Assembly: GCA_944391505.1 (NCBI GenBank)
Contig: CALXTV010000002.1
Location: 1 to 64,000, forward strand
Length of the DNA: 64,000 bases
Reading direction: 5' to 3'
From: an uncultured Alphaproteobacteria bacterium
GTDB lineage: Bacteria; Pseudomonadota; Alphaproteobacteria; RF32; CAG-239
Positions 28,494-38,238 of this stretch are shown here, one piece after another; the first letter of the stretch is position 1, and each line of letters begins with the position of its first letter. Both the position numbers and the translations under genes were made by a program. The notes under the pieces were generated by a model. The model did not search any database. It was given only the letters and a program-made list of their open reading frames with translations, and was not told where the DNA came from.

Positions 28494-31226
28494 TTAGATT
28501 TTGCCATGGCAATGTTTATATTTTTTGCCGCTGCCGCAAGGGCAAGGATCATTGCGGGCAACTTTTCCCCAAGTACGCGGATCTTTGGGGTCAAACTCGG
28601 CGCGGTCATGACGGAAAGGTTCGTTTTTTTCTCCGCCGGCGTAGTCGTTTGACGCGCTGGCCTTGCCGACCAGACTTTCCGGCGTTTCATGAATTTCCTG
28701 AACATTCTGCGGACGATTTTCCTGAGCCGCCAGCGCATCAAGCGCGTCAGTCTGGATTATGGTGCGGCAGACGAGAAACGTCACTTTTTCGCGCAGCGTG
28801 TCCAACATGGCCGAAAACATATTAAACGCCTCTTTCTTATATTCGTTCAACGGATCTTTCTGTCCGTAAGCGCGCAAAACAATGGTATGGCGCATCATAT
28901 CCAAAGCCGCGATATGCTCTTTCCACAGCTGATCCAAGACCTGCATGAGAATATTCTTCTCGACCATGCGGATGATGTTTTCGGGAACATTGGCATTTTT
29001 TTCGGCCAGCCGGTTTTCAATCTCGTCAAGGATTTTTTCCTGCATTTTGTCCGCGTCGATTTCCGGTTCGTTTGCCCAGTTGGTAATCGGAAGCATATAA
29101 CCGGTTATACGGTAAAGTTCCTGCTTGAGCTCCTCTTTCTGCCATTCGTCGGGCGCGGAACCGTGCGGCAGATAAGTCGAAACCGTATCGGCCAGATATT
29201 CCTGACGCATATCCCTGATGGTTTCCGAAACGTCTTCGGCCGCCATCAGTTCTTTGCGCTGTTCGTAAATGACCTTGCGCTGGTCGTTCATGACGTTGTC
29301 ATATTTGAGCAGGTTTTTACGAATGTCAAAGTTGCGCTCTTCCACTTTCTGCTGCGCCTTTTCCAGAGCCTTGGAAATCCAGGGGTGAACCAATGCCTCG
29401 CCTTCGGGGAGTCCCAGACGCTGCAGCATGACCGACATTCTTTCCGAGCCGAAAATACGCATCAGGTCATCTTCCAGCGACAGGAAAAACTTGGAACGTC
29501 CGGGGTCGCCCTGACGTCCGGAACGGCCGCGAAGCTGGTTGTCGATACGGCGGCTTTCGTGGCGCTCGGTGCCGATAATATACAGTCCGCCGGCAGCCAA
29601 AACCTTTTCTTTGTCTTCCTTAACCTTTTCCTTAAGTTTGTTTTTAATTGCTTCGACCTGTTCGGGCGTTTCGTCGCCTTTCAGAACTTCTTTCAGTTTC
29701 ATCTCAACGTTGCCGCCGAGCTGAATATCGGTACCGCGACCGGCCATGTTGGTGGCAATGGTAATTGCACCGGGAACGCCGGCCTGTGCGACAATCGCCG
29801 CTTCGCGCTCGTGGTGGCGGGCATTTAAGACCTCAAACGGAACCTTGGTTCTGGCACGGAGCATTTCGGCAACCAGTTCGGACTTTTCAATCGAAGTGGT
29901 GCCGACCAGGACCGGCTGGCCCTTTTCGTGGGCAGCCAGAATCTCGTCAATAATCGCTTTATACTTCTCTTTTTCGGTGCGATAGATGACGTCATGCTCG
30001 TCAACGCGCAAAACCGGACGGTTGGTCGGGATTTCGACGCAGTTTAAGCCATAGATGTCGCCAAACTCCGCTTCTTCGGTCATGGCCGTACCGGTCATGC
30101 CCGCCAGTTTGGGATAGAGGCGGAAATAGTTCTGGAAAGTAATGGAAGCCAGCGTCTGGTTTTCAGACTGAATTTCAACATGCTCCTTGGCTTCAATCGC
30201 CTGATGCAGGCCGTCGGAATAGCGGCGCCCTTCCATCATGCGGCCGGTAAACTCGTCAATAATCATAACCTTGCCGTCCTTGACGATGTAGTCGACGTCA
30301 CGGATGTGCATTTTGTGCGCACGCAAAGCCTGATTGACGTGATGAACCAGCGAGACATTGCCGATGTCATATAGTCCGCCCTCCTTAATCAGGCCGACCT
30401 CTTTCAAAAGCTGTTCGACATGCTCCATACCGGCTTCGGTCAGGGTAACGGTTTTCTGCTTTTCGTCCTTTTCATAATCGGCTTCGGTCAGATACGGAAT
30501 AATTTTGTTGACGCTGATATATTTTTCGGAAGAATCTTCGGCCGCACCGGAAATAATCAACGGGGTGCGCGCCTCGTCAATCAGAATGGAGTCAACCTCG
30601 TCGACGATGGCATAGTTGAAATCGCGCTGAACCATGTCTTCACGGGAAAATTTCATGTTGTCGCGCAGATAGTCAAACCCCAGTTCGTTGTTGGTGCCGT
30701 AGATAATGTCGGCATTGTAGGCGGCGCGGCGCTCGTCGTCGTTTTTGCCATGGACAATATAATCAACGGTCAACCCCAGAAAACGGTAGACCTGCCCCAT
30801 CCATTCGGCGTCGCGTTTGGCCAGATAATCGTTGACGGTCACAATATGCACGCCTTTGCCTTCAATCGCATTCAAATAAGCCGCCAGCGTCGCGACCAGC
30901 GTTTTGCCCTCGCCGGTTTTCATTTCGGCAATCATACCCTTGTGCAGCACAATACCGCCGATAAGCTGGACATCATAATGCCTCTGGCCGAGTGTTCTCT
31001 TAGCTGCCTCGCGGACAACGGCAAAAGCTTCCGGCAGAATGTCGTCCAGAGTTTCGCCTTCTTTCAGGCGTTTGCGAAACTCGTCTGTTTTGCCTTTGAG
31101 TTCCGTATCACTTAATTTTTCAATTTCGGGTTCCAGAGCATTGATTTGCTGAACTGTTTTGAGTTGTCTTTTGACGAATCTGTCGTTGGCGCTGCCAAAA
31201 ATAGTGCGGGCGAGAGTACCTAACAT
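28494..31226 (-). CDS. secA: Preprotein translocase ATPase SecA
   Basis: Motor that pushes preproteins through SecYEG at the inner membrane. It shows the family start ([16 protein letters not shown]), Walker [17 protein letters not shown] near residue 105, the [23 protein letters not shown] motif, and [20 protein letters not shown]. The C-terminal zinc-binding SecB-contact tail [15 protein letters not shown] is present. Length (910) is normal. AAGG precedes the ATG at nine bases. It is transcribed divergently from the parvulin-type gene. Confidence 0.98.
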   Translation of the reverse strand: MLGTLARTIFGSANDRFVKRQLKTVQQINALEPEIEKLSDTELKGKTDEFRKRLKEGETLDDILPEAFAVVREAAKRTLGQRHYDVQLIGGIVLHKGMIAEMKTGEGKTLVATLAAYLNAIEGKGVHIVTVNDYLAKRDAEWMGQVYRFLGLTVDYIVHGKNDDERRAAYNADIIYGTNNELGFDYLRDNMKFSREDMVQRDFNYAIVDEVDSILIDEARTPLIISGAAEDSSEKYISVNKIIPYLTEADYEKDEKQKTVTLTEAGMEHVEQLLKEVGLIKEGGLYDIGNVSLVHHVNQALRAHKMHIRDVDYIVKDGKVMIIDEFTGRMMEGRRYSDGLHQAIEAKEHVEIQSENQTLASITFQNYFRLYPKLAGMTGTAMTEEAEFGDIYGLNCVEIPTNRPVLRVDEHDVIYRTEKEKYKAIIDEILAAHEKGQPVLVGTTSIEKSELVAEMLRARTKVPFEVLNARHHEREAAIVAQAGVPGAITIATNMAGRGTDIQLGGNVEMKLKEVLKGDETPEQVEAIKNKLKEKVKEDKEKVLAAGGLYIIGTERHESRRIDNQLRGRSGRQGDPGRSKFFLSLEDDLMRIFGSERMSVMLQRLGLPEGEALVHPWISKALEKAQQKVEERNFDIRKNLLKYDNVMNDQRKVIYEQRKELMAAEDVSETIRDMRQEYLADTVSTYLPHGSAPDEWQKEELKQELYRITGYMLPITNWANEPEIDADKMQEKILDEIENRLAEKNANVPENIIRMVEKNILMQVLDQLWKEHIAALDMMRHTIVLRAYGQKDPLNEYKKEAFNMFSAMLDTLREKVTFLVCRTIIQTDALDALAAQENRPQNVQEIHETPESLVGKASASNDYAGGEKNEPFRHDRAEFDPKDPRTWGKVARNDPCPCGSGKKYKHCHGKI

Positions 31227-31392
31227 TATATTATACCTTATTATTATTCAAAGCTTCTCTACATTTAGTGTTTTAATCAAATAAAGTCAATACTTTGAAC
31301 TTAAGTTATAAACCACCGGCAAAAAATACTTGGAATAATTTCCATATCTATTATATTTATGAAAGTTGCAATTTTATTTGGAGGTTTTTAGG

Positions 31393-32226
31393 ATGCGAAA
31401 CAAATATGCAGCCGCAGCTGCTCTCTCTCTGTTGATGTTGAATCCGTTCAATGCCGGCGCGGCCGGAAAAGACGGCGTGGCCGCCGTTGTCAACGGCGAA
31501 AAAATTACCGTTGCCGAAATGAAGCAGGGTTATGAAGACAATCGCCAGATTAGAGAAAAAGTTTCTTTTGACGACTTTTATGAAAAAGCTCTGGAAATCT
31601 ATGTAAACGGTAAGTTGCTGTATCAGGCCGCCGTTGCCGCCGACGTCCTCGAGACTCCGGAATACAAGCGCGCCGTCGATCAGGCCAAGGAAGAAATTGC
31701 CCGTAAGGTTTATCTGGAACAAAAAGTCGACAAGAAAGTTACGGACAAAGCCGTTAAAGATTTGTACAACAAATATAAATCAGAGTTCAAAAGCCAGAAA
31801 GAAATTCACGCCAAGCACATTTTGGTTGACGATGAAGCTACTGCCAAAAAAGTTATTAAAGAACTCGGCAAGGGCAAGAAATTTGACGATCTGGCCAAGC
31901 AGTATTCCAAAGACAACGCCGTTGACCTCGGTTATTTCGTAAAAGACCAGATGGTTCCCGAATTCGGCAATGCCGCTTTTGCGATGAAAAAAGGCCAGAC
32001 TTCAAAATCGCCGGTTAAGACCCAGTTCGGATATCATGTTATCGAAGTTCTTGATATCAGAGATTCCAAGCCGCTGCCGATGAAGCAGGTTGAGCCCGAG
32101 CTGAAAGCCATGCTGACCCAGCAGGCCATTGCCGAAGTCTTTACGTCTTTGAACAAAGGTGCCAAAATTGAAAGATTTGACCTGGACGGTAAGCCGCTTG
32201 CAGAACCGACAGTTCAGCTTCAGTAA
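31393..32226 (+). CDS. Periplasmic parvulin-type peptidyl-prolyl isomerase
   Basis: A 277-residue exported foldase. A signal peptide (AAAAALSLLMLNPFNAGAA) precedes a SurA/PrsA-like helical N-domain (VVNGEKITVAEMKQGYED). The parvulin domain follows (EIHAKHILVDDEATAKKVIK ... DLGYFVKDQMVPEFGNAAFA ... TQFGYHVIEV). GGAGG eight bases before the ATG at 31393 sets the start; a terminator follows. It assists folding of exported proteins. Confidence 0.93.
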   Translation: MRNKYAAAAALSLLMLNPFNAGAAGKDGVAAVVNGEKITVAEMKQGYEDNRQIREKVSFDDFYEKALEIYVNGKLLYQAAVAADVLETPEYKRAVDQAKEEIARKVYLEQKVDKKVTDKAVKDLYNKYKSEFKSQKEIHAKHILVDDEATAKKVIKELGKGKKFDDLAKQYSKDNAVDLGYFVKDQMVPEFGNAAFAMKKGQTSKSPVKTQFGYHVIEVLDIRDSKPLPMKQVEPELKAMLTQQAIAEVFTSLNKGAKIERFDLDGKPLAEPTVQLQ

Positions 32227-32243
32227 GCCGTGTTCGATGCTTT

Positions 32244-32271
32244 AAGGCTCCGCAATGCGGAGCCTTTTTTG
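32244..32271 (+). terminator. Rho-independent terminator
   Basis: AAGGCTCCGC-AAT-GCGGAGCCTT with a following T-run, after the isomerase gene. Confidence 0.88.
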
Positions 32272-32283
32272 TGTCTGAAAAAG

Positions 32284-32685
32284 TTATTTTTTCCGGAGTG
32301 TGTTTTTGATAACGCTTATCTTGTTTCTGACATACTCGAGCTGTTCTCCGGTGCGATTGCACAGCTGCAACGTATTTTCCAGTTGTTTGATGATTTCCGC
32401 GGCATAGCGTTCCTCGTTGACGGCAATATTGGTCAGATTGCTTACCGCAGCACGGAAAATTTGATCGTCGTCGACCTGGAGCTGTTCGGCAATATCCAGA
32501 TACGGCGGCGTAACAACGTCTTTCTGCTTAAGATGGCTTAAATCATAAGCCGATTTTTGAATCTTACGAGCAATGTTCTCGGATATTCCCGGATCTTTGT
32601 GACGCCGGAAAAAAGACGAACCGGTTTTCTTAACCAGACATTTGATGCGATTGATTATGGCAAACTGCTGCGTTAACTGATTCAT
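32284..32685 (-). CDS. Hypothetical helical protein
   Basis: A 133-residue soluble, mostly helical protein. GAGGG seven bases before the ATG supports the start. It has a basic N-terminal part (CLVKKTGSSFFRRHKD) and a C-terminal helix pair. No family recognised. Confidence 0.65.
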   Translation of the reverse strand: MNQLTQQFAIINRIKCLVKKTGSSFFRRHKDPGISENIARKIQKSAYDLSHLKQKDVVTPPYLDIAEQLQVDDDQIFRAAVSNLTNIAVNEERYAAEIIKQLENTLQLCNRTGEQLEYVRNKISVIKNTLRKK

Positions 32686-32830
32686 ATTTTAACCCTCTTT
32701 TCTTGTTTTAAGATAATCAATGCGGCGGCAAAAATCCAGAAAATTATTTCGGCGCAAGAAATAAAAAAATTGACAAAAAGACAAAAATACATAAAATCAA
32801 AATAAATCAATCTAAAAACGGAGCATTTAT

Positions 32831-33772
32831 TTGAAAGCTTACAACAAAGACAGCCTCGACGAGCTGGCAGACGTTTTTTGCGCCTGGCTGGGCGGCATAC
32901 CGGAAGAAAGAAAAGAAATCAGCGAATTCGGACAGTCTTCGGGACTGTCAAAACTGCTTTCGGATCATGATTTGGAAGAGGTTTTTAACGGCAACGCCTA
33001 TTTTCCGGAAGAAACTTTTTTGGCCGTATATTCGCTGATTCCGGTCAAGCTGAAAACCGGCAAAAAAGAAATCGCCCTGTTTCCGCAGACATTTAACCGT
33101 CTGAACCGCCAGGCGGCAGCCCAACCATGGTCGCGGCCGGCAAATATAAGTTTTGCGCAGGCTGCTGTTATTCTTCAGGTGCATCTTCCCGACAAACAAA
33201 AATTTTTGCAGCAGGATAAGGAAAATCTGCTGAAAATAAACCGCAATGCGCGAAGAAAAAGCTATTCTCCGGAAAAATATAAACTCTACCGTGCCTCGCT
33301 CTCGGAAGAAAAGAAAGAGGAACTGCGCGAAAAAGGCCGCCAGAGAATGCGCCGGCTACGTGCCGAAAAGCCGGAGGAAACCGCCGCGGCGGCCAAAAAA
33401 TACCGGCAGCAGCTGCCGCAGGAAACAAAGGAACGTTATCTGATTGCCAGCCGGGTGCGCAGACGCCAATATGAGGAAAAAAACCGCGAGGAAATCCGTC
33501 GGCGCAACAATGAACGCCGTCGACGTCTGAAAGAAGAGAATCCGGAACTACTGAAAGAAATCGACCGGTTTCACAACCAAAATGCCGACCGTAAGCAAAG
33601 CTGCCGCAAATATTATCTGAAAAACAAAGAAATAATTGCCGCAAAAGCAAAAGACAATCCGAAAACCAAAGAATACAAACGCCGTTACAAGGCCAAACAG
33701 CGTTTCAAGAAAACAACCGGGAAAATCGTTCTGGCTTTGCTGCAGGCGATTGCCGATTCAAAATTGCGGTAA
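32831..33772 (+). CDS. Highly basic coiled-coil protein, possibly nucleic-acid binding
   Basis: A 313-residue protein starting with TTG (GGAG seven bases upstream). The N-terminal ~110 residues look globular (VFCAWLGGIPEERKEI). From ~135 on it is dominated by Arg/Lys/Glu helices with recurring units such as SPEKYKLYRASLSEEKKEEL, KKYRQQLPQETKERY and ERRRRLKEENPELLKE. This pattern is seen in DNA- or RNA-binding accessory proteins. There is no signal peptide. Function unknown. Confidence 0.65.
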   Translation: MKAYNKDSLDELADVFCAWLGGIPEERKEISEFGQSSGLSKLLSDHDLEEVFNGNAYFPEETFLAVYSLIPVKLKTGKKEIALFPQTFNRLNRQAAAQPWSRPANISFAQAAVILQVHLPDKQKFLQQDKENLLKINRNARRKSYSPEKYKLYRASLSEEKKEELREKGRQRMRRLRAEKPEETAAAAKKYRQQLPQETKERYLIASRVRRRQYEEKNREEIRRRNNERRRRLKEENPELLKEIDRFHNQNADRKQSCRKYYLKNKEIIAAKAKDNPKTKEYKRRYKAKQRFKKTTGKIVLALLQAIADSKLR

Positions 33773-33775
33773 CAT

Positions 33776-34177
33776 CTACTGTTTCAGGTATTGTTCCACC
33801 AATTTTTGAATGCTGTGCAACAGGCCTGTTTTTTCTTCACAGCTTTTGGTTTCCTTGTTCCAAACACCGCCGTTTTCTTCGCATTGGCGCGCATCGCGGG
33901 TGGAATAGCTGTAATAACCATATACCGCCGCGGCGACCAATGCCAGAATCAACAGCAGCTTAATCAGATTTTTGGCGGCAAACCACAGAATCCACAAACA
34001 GATGATGCCCAGCATAATTGCCTTATTTAAAAGCGGCGAATTATCAAGCACATAAGTTTGAAAAGCATAATATGCCAGAGCCAAAACAAACAGCGTATTG
34101 ACCGGAGACGCCAGCATTAAGCCCAGCAATCGTCCGCCCCAGCCGCGTTTTTTTTCGTTTTTCGTTTCTTCCGTCAT
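33776..34177 (-). CDS. Small membrane protein with C-terminal Cys motif
   Basis: A 133-residue protein with about three hydrophobic segments (24-42, 52-70, 72-90). A short tail follows with QCEENGGVWNKETKSCEEK, a Cys-x10-Cys motif like one in the gene at 57175. The ATG at 34177 with GGAG nine bases upstream is preferred over a TTG. It is convergent with the basic coiled-coil gene, with only 3 bases between their stops. Confidence 0.6.
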   Translation of the reverse strand: MTEETKNEKKRGWGGRLLGLMLASPVNTLFVLALAYYAFQTYVLDNSPLLNKAIMLGIICLWILWFAAKNLIKLLLILALVAAAVYGYYSYSTRDARQCEENGGVWNKETKSCEEKTGLLHSIQKLVEQYLKQ

Positions 34178-34234
34178 CGTTTGTTTCTCCAATGTTCCGG
34201 CAATATAGCATAAAAATTTTCTGACGGGAAAAAT

Positions 34235-34645
34235 TTACTCTATTTTTAACAAAAAAACCAGCAGCGGTTCGTAATCGGCTGAAGTCATTTCCGGCTCAAA
34301 ACTGTCCTGGTCGATGATATGATAATTTTGCGACGCCGGCTCATAAATGAAATAAAAGCTTTCGTCTCGTCCCAACAACAGCCAATCCGACTTTTTTCCT
34401 CGAAAAAAAGTCCGGTTAGCGGTCACAATATCTTCAAAGCAATGATTATCCCCCGTTTCGGCACCGAAGATGAGGCTTCCTTCATTAGACAGGCCGTTGA
34501 TTTTCGTAAGCAAATCCGCATATTTTTCGGGGATTTCGGGAAGACCGAGCTGTCGGAGTTTTAAATCGGCAATTTTAATCTGAGCCGGCGTTGTCGCTTT
34601 GTTGCAGCCGACCTGTTGTCTGAGTTCATCCAGCAGATTTTCCAT
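34235..34645 (-). CDS. SMI1/KNR4 (SUKH)-family immunity protein
   Basis: A 136-residue acidic protein. The N-terminal helices and the motif GLPEIPEKYADLLTKINGLS, then SLIFGAETGD, fit the SUKH/YrhA fold. SUKH proteins are widespread immunity proteins that neutralise nuclease toxins of contact-dependent systems. Its ATG directly follows the stop of the HNH-nuclease gene, the usual toxin-then-immunity order. Binding of this toxin is inferred from position only. Confidence 0.72.
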   Translation of the reverse strand: MENLLDELRQQVGCNKATTPAQIKIADLKLRQLGLPEIPEKYADLLTKINGLSNEGSLIFGAETGDNHCFEDIVTANRTFFRGKKSDWLLLGRDESFYFIYEPASQNYHIIDQDSFEPEMTSADYEPLLVFLLKIE

Positions 34646-35911
34646 TTATTCCGCAACTCCCTTGTGTTTGTTCGCCTTACGCAGTTCGGACAGCTTGGCC
34701 TGCTTATCCGAAAGACGGTGCCTGTTTTGATAATAGTTTTTGTCCTTATGCGCCTGTTTAACGACATCTTCTTTGGCCAGGTTGTGTTCGGCAAGATAGT
34801 TTTTATCATAAATCATATTATTAAAGCCGAGCATGCACTTAACACCTTCCGGCGGCTGAATCCGGTAAATGAATTTTTTATCAATCCGTCGGTTGTAGAA
34901 AATATCTTCGTGATAGTTGCCGTTCAAATCCTGTTCCAACGCGTGCATGGCATTGTGCTGCGGATGACGGACAATAAAGCACATATTGCCGTAATCATTG
35001 ATGGAAGTAAAACTTTCGCCGCGCTGTTCTCTCGTGGCCGCGTCCTTGATGTTGACAATGTGATGAACGTCGACAACCGGCTGATTTTCCCATTCCTCTT
35101 TCCAAACCGGCCGGCCGCTGCGATCACGCAGCTTGGTCAGATCCGTATTGCCCTGCTTCATGGCACCGACCAGCGCATCAACATAATCCGTCCGAACGCC
35201 CTTCATGGCCAGCAGCCCCTGACGAAATTCCGCCTCGTTTTCATTAATAAACCGAATTGTATTTTTGGCCTTGTAACTTTGTTTGAAAACCTTGGCACTG
35301 TCTCCCCTGCCGCCGCGAAACTGCTCGTTAATGACAAAACAGAAGTCTTTCAAATTGAGCTTAGGCAGATCCTGAGGCAAAATTCCGTATACGGACAGGC
35401 CTTTTTTCAACTTTTCTTCAATAGCGGCAAACTCCGGCACCTGTTTGAAGACAGACCAGACAGACGAATGAGACAGATCATAGCTCTCCGGCGAAACGGC
35501 GGTTCTTTTGGCCGGATTGTTTTTCAGATTGCGAAGCGTCGGCGACAGATCCCGCTCCATCGGCCGGTCGACATATCCGTTGAACGCCATACGGGCAACC
35601 GCTTTTTTATCCTTTGAAGTTTCATCGTATTTATAGCAGTAAAGCTGCAGATTATATTTTTCCAACGTTTGAGCCAGATTTTTTTCCTCTTCAAAACCGT
35701 TGGCACGAATGAACTTGTTGCAGGAATCCAAAATTTCGAGATATGCGGCGTCATCGTCAGGCAGTTTCTCATTTTCTTTAAGATAATGAGTCGAATTACT
35801 CTGCTTCAGCGAAGCAATGCGCTGACGCAGGCCTTCAGCAGCCTCCGCTCCGTTGTGAATCTGGCCGCCGCTGCCGTCAAAACTCAAATTTGTATTATGA
35901 ACGTATCCCAT
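34646..35911 (-). CDS. HNH-nuclease toxin-like protein
   Basis: A 421-residue protein starting MGYVHNTNLS at 35911; the ribosome site is weak. The N-terminal ~270 residues belong to no family I know. The C-terminal part has an HNH/His-Me finger layout: VVDVHHIVNIKDA (His-His), INDYGNMCFIVRHPQHNAMH (Asn then His pair), near residues 315-370. A basic tail follows. There is no signal peptide or transmembrane segment, so export would need a dedicated machine. The adjacent SUKH-type gene argues for a toxin-immunity pair; a plain restriction-type HNH enzyme is the alternative. Confidence 0.68.
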   Translation of the reverse strand: MGYVHNTNLSFDGSGGQIHNGAEAAEGLRQRIASLKQSNSTHYLKENEKLPDDDAAYLEILDSCNKFIRANGFEEEKNLAQTLEKYNLQLYCYKYDETSKDKKAVARMAFNGYVDRPMERDLSPTLRNLKNNPAKRTAVSPESYDLSHSSVWSVFKQVPEFAAIEEKLKKGLSVYGILPQDLPKLNLKDFCFVINEQFRGGRGDSAKVFKQSYKAKNTIRFINENEAEFRQGLLAMKGVRTDYVDALVGAMKQGNTDLTKLRDRSGRPVWKEEWENQPVVDVHHIVNIKDAATREQRGESFTSINDYGNMCFIVRHPQHNAMHALEQDLNGNYHEDIFYNRRIDKKFIYRIQPPEGVKCMLGFNNMIYDKNYLAEHNLAKEDVVKQAHKDKNYYQNRHRLSDKQAKLSELRKANKHKGVAE

Positions 35912-36008
35912 TTTTCTATCTTTTTTTGTCGTTTTGTCTAAATTATAACACAGATGTATTAATATTTCTATAAAAAAATGAGGATAACGTCTCGTGAAAA
36001 CCAGCGTC

Positions 36009-36524
36009 AAATTCCTTAGCGAGCTCTTCCGAGTTCGAGCCTCGGTTTATACAACAAAAAACCCGGCTGACTGCCGGGTTTTTTGATGGCGGGAGCGACG
36101 AGGCACGCTGCTGCGCAGCTTCGTCCAACGGCATCTATGGCTCAATACGGTCGCTTTCGCTTCCCTTTTTCGCCGAGATGTCATTGCTCTTGCAGAGAAT
36201 TTCACCGCATTGGCGGTGAAATTCCTTAGCGAGCTCTTCCGAGTTCGAGCCTCGGTTTATACAACAAAAAACCCGGCTGACTGCCGGGTTTTTTGATGGC
36301 GGGAGCGACGAGGCACGCTGCTGCGCAGCTTCGTCCAACGGCATCTATGGCTCAATACGGTCGCTTTCGCTTCCCTTTTTCGCCGAGATGTCATTGCTCT
36401 TGCAGAGAATTTCACCGCATTGGCGGTGAAATTCCTTAGCGAGCTCTTCCGAGTTCGAGCCTCGGTTTATACAACAAAAAACCCGGCTGACTGCCGGGTT
36501 TTTTGATGGCGGGAGCGACGAGGC
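36009..36524. repeat. 210-bp tandem array carrying the tRNA-Asp 3' end
   Basis: About 2.5 copies with exact 210-base period (AAATTCC at 36009, 36219, 36429). Each unit holds an inverted T-arm-like CGAGTTCGAGCCTCG, the terminator hairpin ACCCGGC-TGACT-GCCGGGT and the last ~19 bases of tRNA-Asp including CCA. Full units then carry a GC-rich hairpin (GCTGCTGCGCAGC), unique sequence, and the perfect stem ATTTCACCGC/GCGGTGAAAT. The last copy runs into the intact tRNA and diverges at 36525. No protein gene is credible in it. Confidence 0.92.
36476..36504 (-). terminator. tRNA-Asp terminator
   Basis: A 12-bp perfect stem AAAAAACCCGGC/GCCGGGTTTTTT with loop TGACT, two bases beyond the encoded CCA. 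It is repeated in each 210-bp unit and works on both strands. Confidence 0.9.
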
Positions 36525-36583
36525 TCGAACTCGCGACCCCATGCGTGACAGGCATGTATTCTAACCAACTGAACTACGCCCCC
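36507..36583 (-). tRNA. tRNA-Asp (anticodon GTC)
   Basis: A complete 77-nt cloverleaf read on the minus strand. The acceptor is GGGGGCG/CGCTCCC, the D-arm is around TAGTTCAGTTGGTTAGA, and the anticodon loop is CTGTCAC. The T-arm is GCGAG-TTCGAGC-CTCGT, and CCA is encoded. Confidence 0.97.
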
Positions 36584-36600
36584 ATCAAATGACGAATATC

Positions 36601-36629
36601 CTTATAACCAACAAAAAAAATAAATGCAA
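36601..36629 (-). promoter_or_regulatory. tRNA-Asp promoter
   Basis: On the minus strand TTGCAT and TATAAG are 17 bases apart, ending 18 bases before the tRNA. Confidence 0.65.
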
Positions 36630-36801
36630 GCACTTTTTTTAAAAATTATACGATTATTAATAAAATCAATGATACAATCCCACTTATGCACATAATACCA
36701 GAGTTTGCTTGGCTTTTTGTGACAAGCGGCATAATATGCTTGAGAATATTTTATCAGACAGCTCTTTGGTGCTTAAACTTAATTAAGATTGTGATGTTTA
36801 T

Positions 36802-38226
36802 ATGAATTTACAATGGCTAAAAAAAATGGATTATAATCCGCGCAATAAACACCGTTTGTTGGTTTTGGCTTATGCAACGGCAGTTACTTTTGCATTTATT
36901 TTGTCTTTGACCAACAACAACAGCGTTAACGCATCCGTTTCCCGCACAGACAAATTTGATTACGTTATGATGGAAAGCTCCATTCAAAACGGTGTCAGCA
37001 CTCCGGAAACTTTGTATCCAGAAAGTTCGGTCGAAAACATCAAATCTCTCTATGATATGGTAAATTTCGGCAACAGAGAAAAAACCGTCGAGAACGAGAT
37101 TGAGATAGCCAAGGGAGATACTCTCATCAGCATTTTATCCGATTTGGGACTGGAATATAATGAAGCGCACGATATTTATCTGAAACTGAAAAAACTTTAT
37201 GATCCCCGTAATTTGCGCGCCGGACAGAAAATCAACGTCACAACGACTGTCGACACCAAAGAAAACACTCTGCTCTCGCTTGACAATATTACCATTGCTC
37301 CCACTCTCGGAAAACGTTACGTCATCGAAAAAGACGAAGCGGAAGAATATGTTGTTCGTGTCGAGCAGGACGAACTGATTGAAGAGGTAAATGCGGCTTC
37401 CGGAGATATCAGCGGCACATTGTCCGCGTCCATGCAGAAGCAGGGCGTTCCGAATCGGGTTATTGCAAATTTTATCAATATATTCTCTTACAGTGTTGAT
37501 TTCCGCCGCGATTTGCGCAAAGGCGACAAATTTGAAATTATCTATGAAAACAAAATTACGCCCAACGGCGAGACCGTGAAGTCCGGCGATATTCTTTATG
37601 CCGCTCTGCAGTTGCGCAAGGACAAAATCGCCTTGTATCGGTTTAAGGACAAAAACGGGGTTGTTGATTATTACAATGAAAAAGGCTATGCCATGAAAAA
37701 GACCTTGGACCGTAAACCTATGTCTTTCAAGCAGGCTCGCATTTCTTCGCCGTTCGGACGGCGTTTCCATCCGATTCTGCGTAAATACCGGGTTCACTGG
37801 GGTGTCGATTATGCCGCGCCGAAAGGAACGCTAATATATGCCGCGGGTGACGGGGTTGTCCAGATGGCCAAATATAACGGCGGATATGGAAACTTTGTGA
37901 AAATCCGTCATAACTCGGAATATTCGACAGCTTATGGACATATGTGGAAATTCGCCAAGGGCATTCGTCCGGGCGTGCGGGTCAAACAGGGCCAGGTTAT
38001 CGGTTATGTCGGTTCGACCGGCCGTTCAACAGGTCCGCACCTGCATTATGAAGTTCTGCAAAACGGCAAGCGCGTCAATCCTCTGAAGATAAAGGCCGCA
38101 GCCGGAGAAAATCTCAGCGGAAAAAATCTGGCAAGTTTCAAAAAGAATATTGCCACATTAAAAGAAGCGCATAAAAGTATGTTTGCTTCAAACGATAACA
38201 AAAAACTGGCTTCTGCTGAAAAATAG
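36802..38226 (+). CDS. M23 peptidase with LysM-like region (MepM-type)
   Basis: A 474-residue envelope protein. An N-terminal signal/anchor (LLVLAYATAVTFAFILSL, ~18-36) is followed by a LysM-like segment near 90-135 (IAKGDTLISILSDLG ... LRAGQKINVTT). The C-terminal LytM domain (~310-435) has the zinc ligands in HWGVDYAAP (H-x3-D) and PHLHYEV (H-x-H). Both zinc-ligand motifs are intact, so it should be an active peptidoglycan endopeptidase rather than an EnvC-type activator. The ribosome site is weak. Confidence 0.9.
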   Translation: MNLQWLKKMDYNPRNKHRLLVLAYATAVTFAFILSLTNNNSVNASVSRTDKFDYVMMESSIQNGVSTPETLYPESSVENIKSLYDMVNFGNREKTVENEIEIAKGDTLISILSDLGLEYNEAHDIYLKLKKLYDPRNLRAGQKINVTTTVDTKENTLLSLDNITIAPTLGKRYVIEKDEAEEYVVRVEQDELIEEVNAASGDISGTLSASMQKQGVPNRVIANFINIFSYSVDFRRDLRKGDKFEIIYENKITPNGETVKSGDILYAALQLRKDKIALYRFKDKNGVVDYYNEKGYAMKKTLDRKPMSFKQARISSPFGRRFHPILRKYRVHWGVDYAAPKGTLIYAAGDGVVQMAKYNGGYGNFVKIRHNSEYSTAYGHMWKFAKGIRPGVRVKQGQVIGYVGSTGRSTGPHLHYEVLQNGKRVNPLKIKAAAGENLSGKNLASFKKNIATLKEAHKSMFASNDNKKLASAEK

Positions 38227-38238
38227 AAAATAAAAAGG

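Noticed and set aside
28200-28512. Two minus-strand frames between the DUF1566-like gene and secA
   Set aside because: They cross the dispersed repeat and the secA terminator and lack ribosome sites.
36009-36524. CRISPR array
   Set aside because: The unit is 210 bases with identical content and no short-repeat/variable-spacer pattern; no cas genes in the window.
35943-36542. Three minus-strand frames (each with ASSLPPSKNPAVSR) over the tRNA-Asp repeat
   Set aside because: They are the same repeat unit translated three times and run through a terminator and tRNA bases; no ribosome sites.
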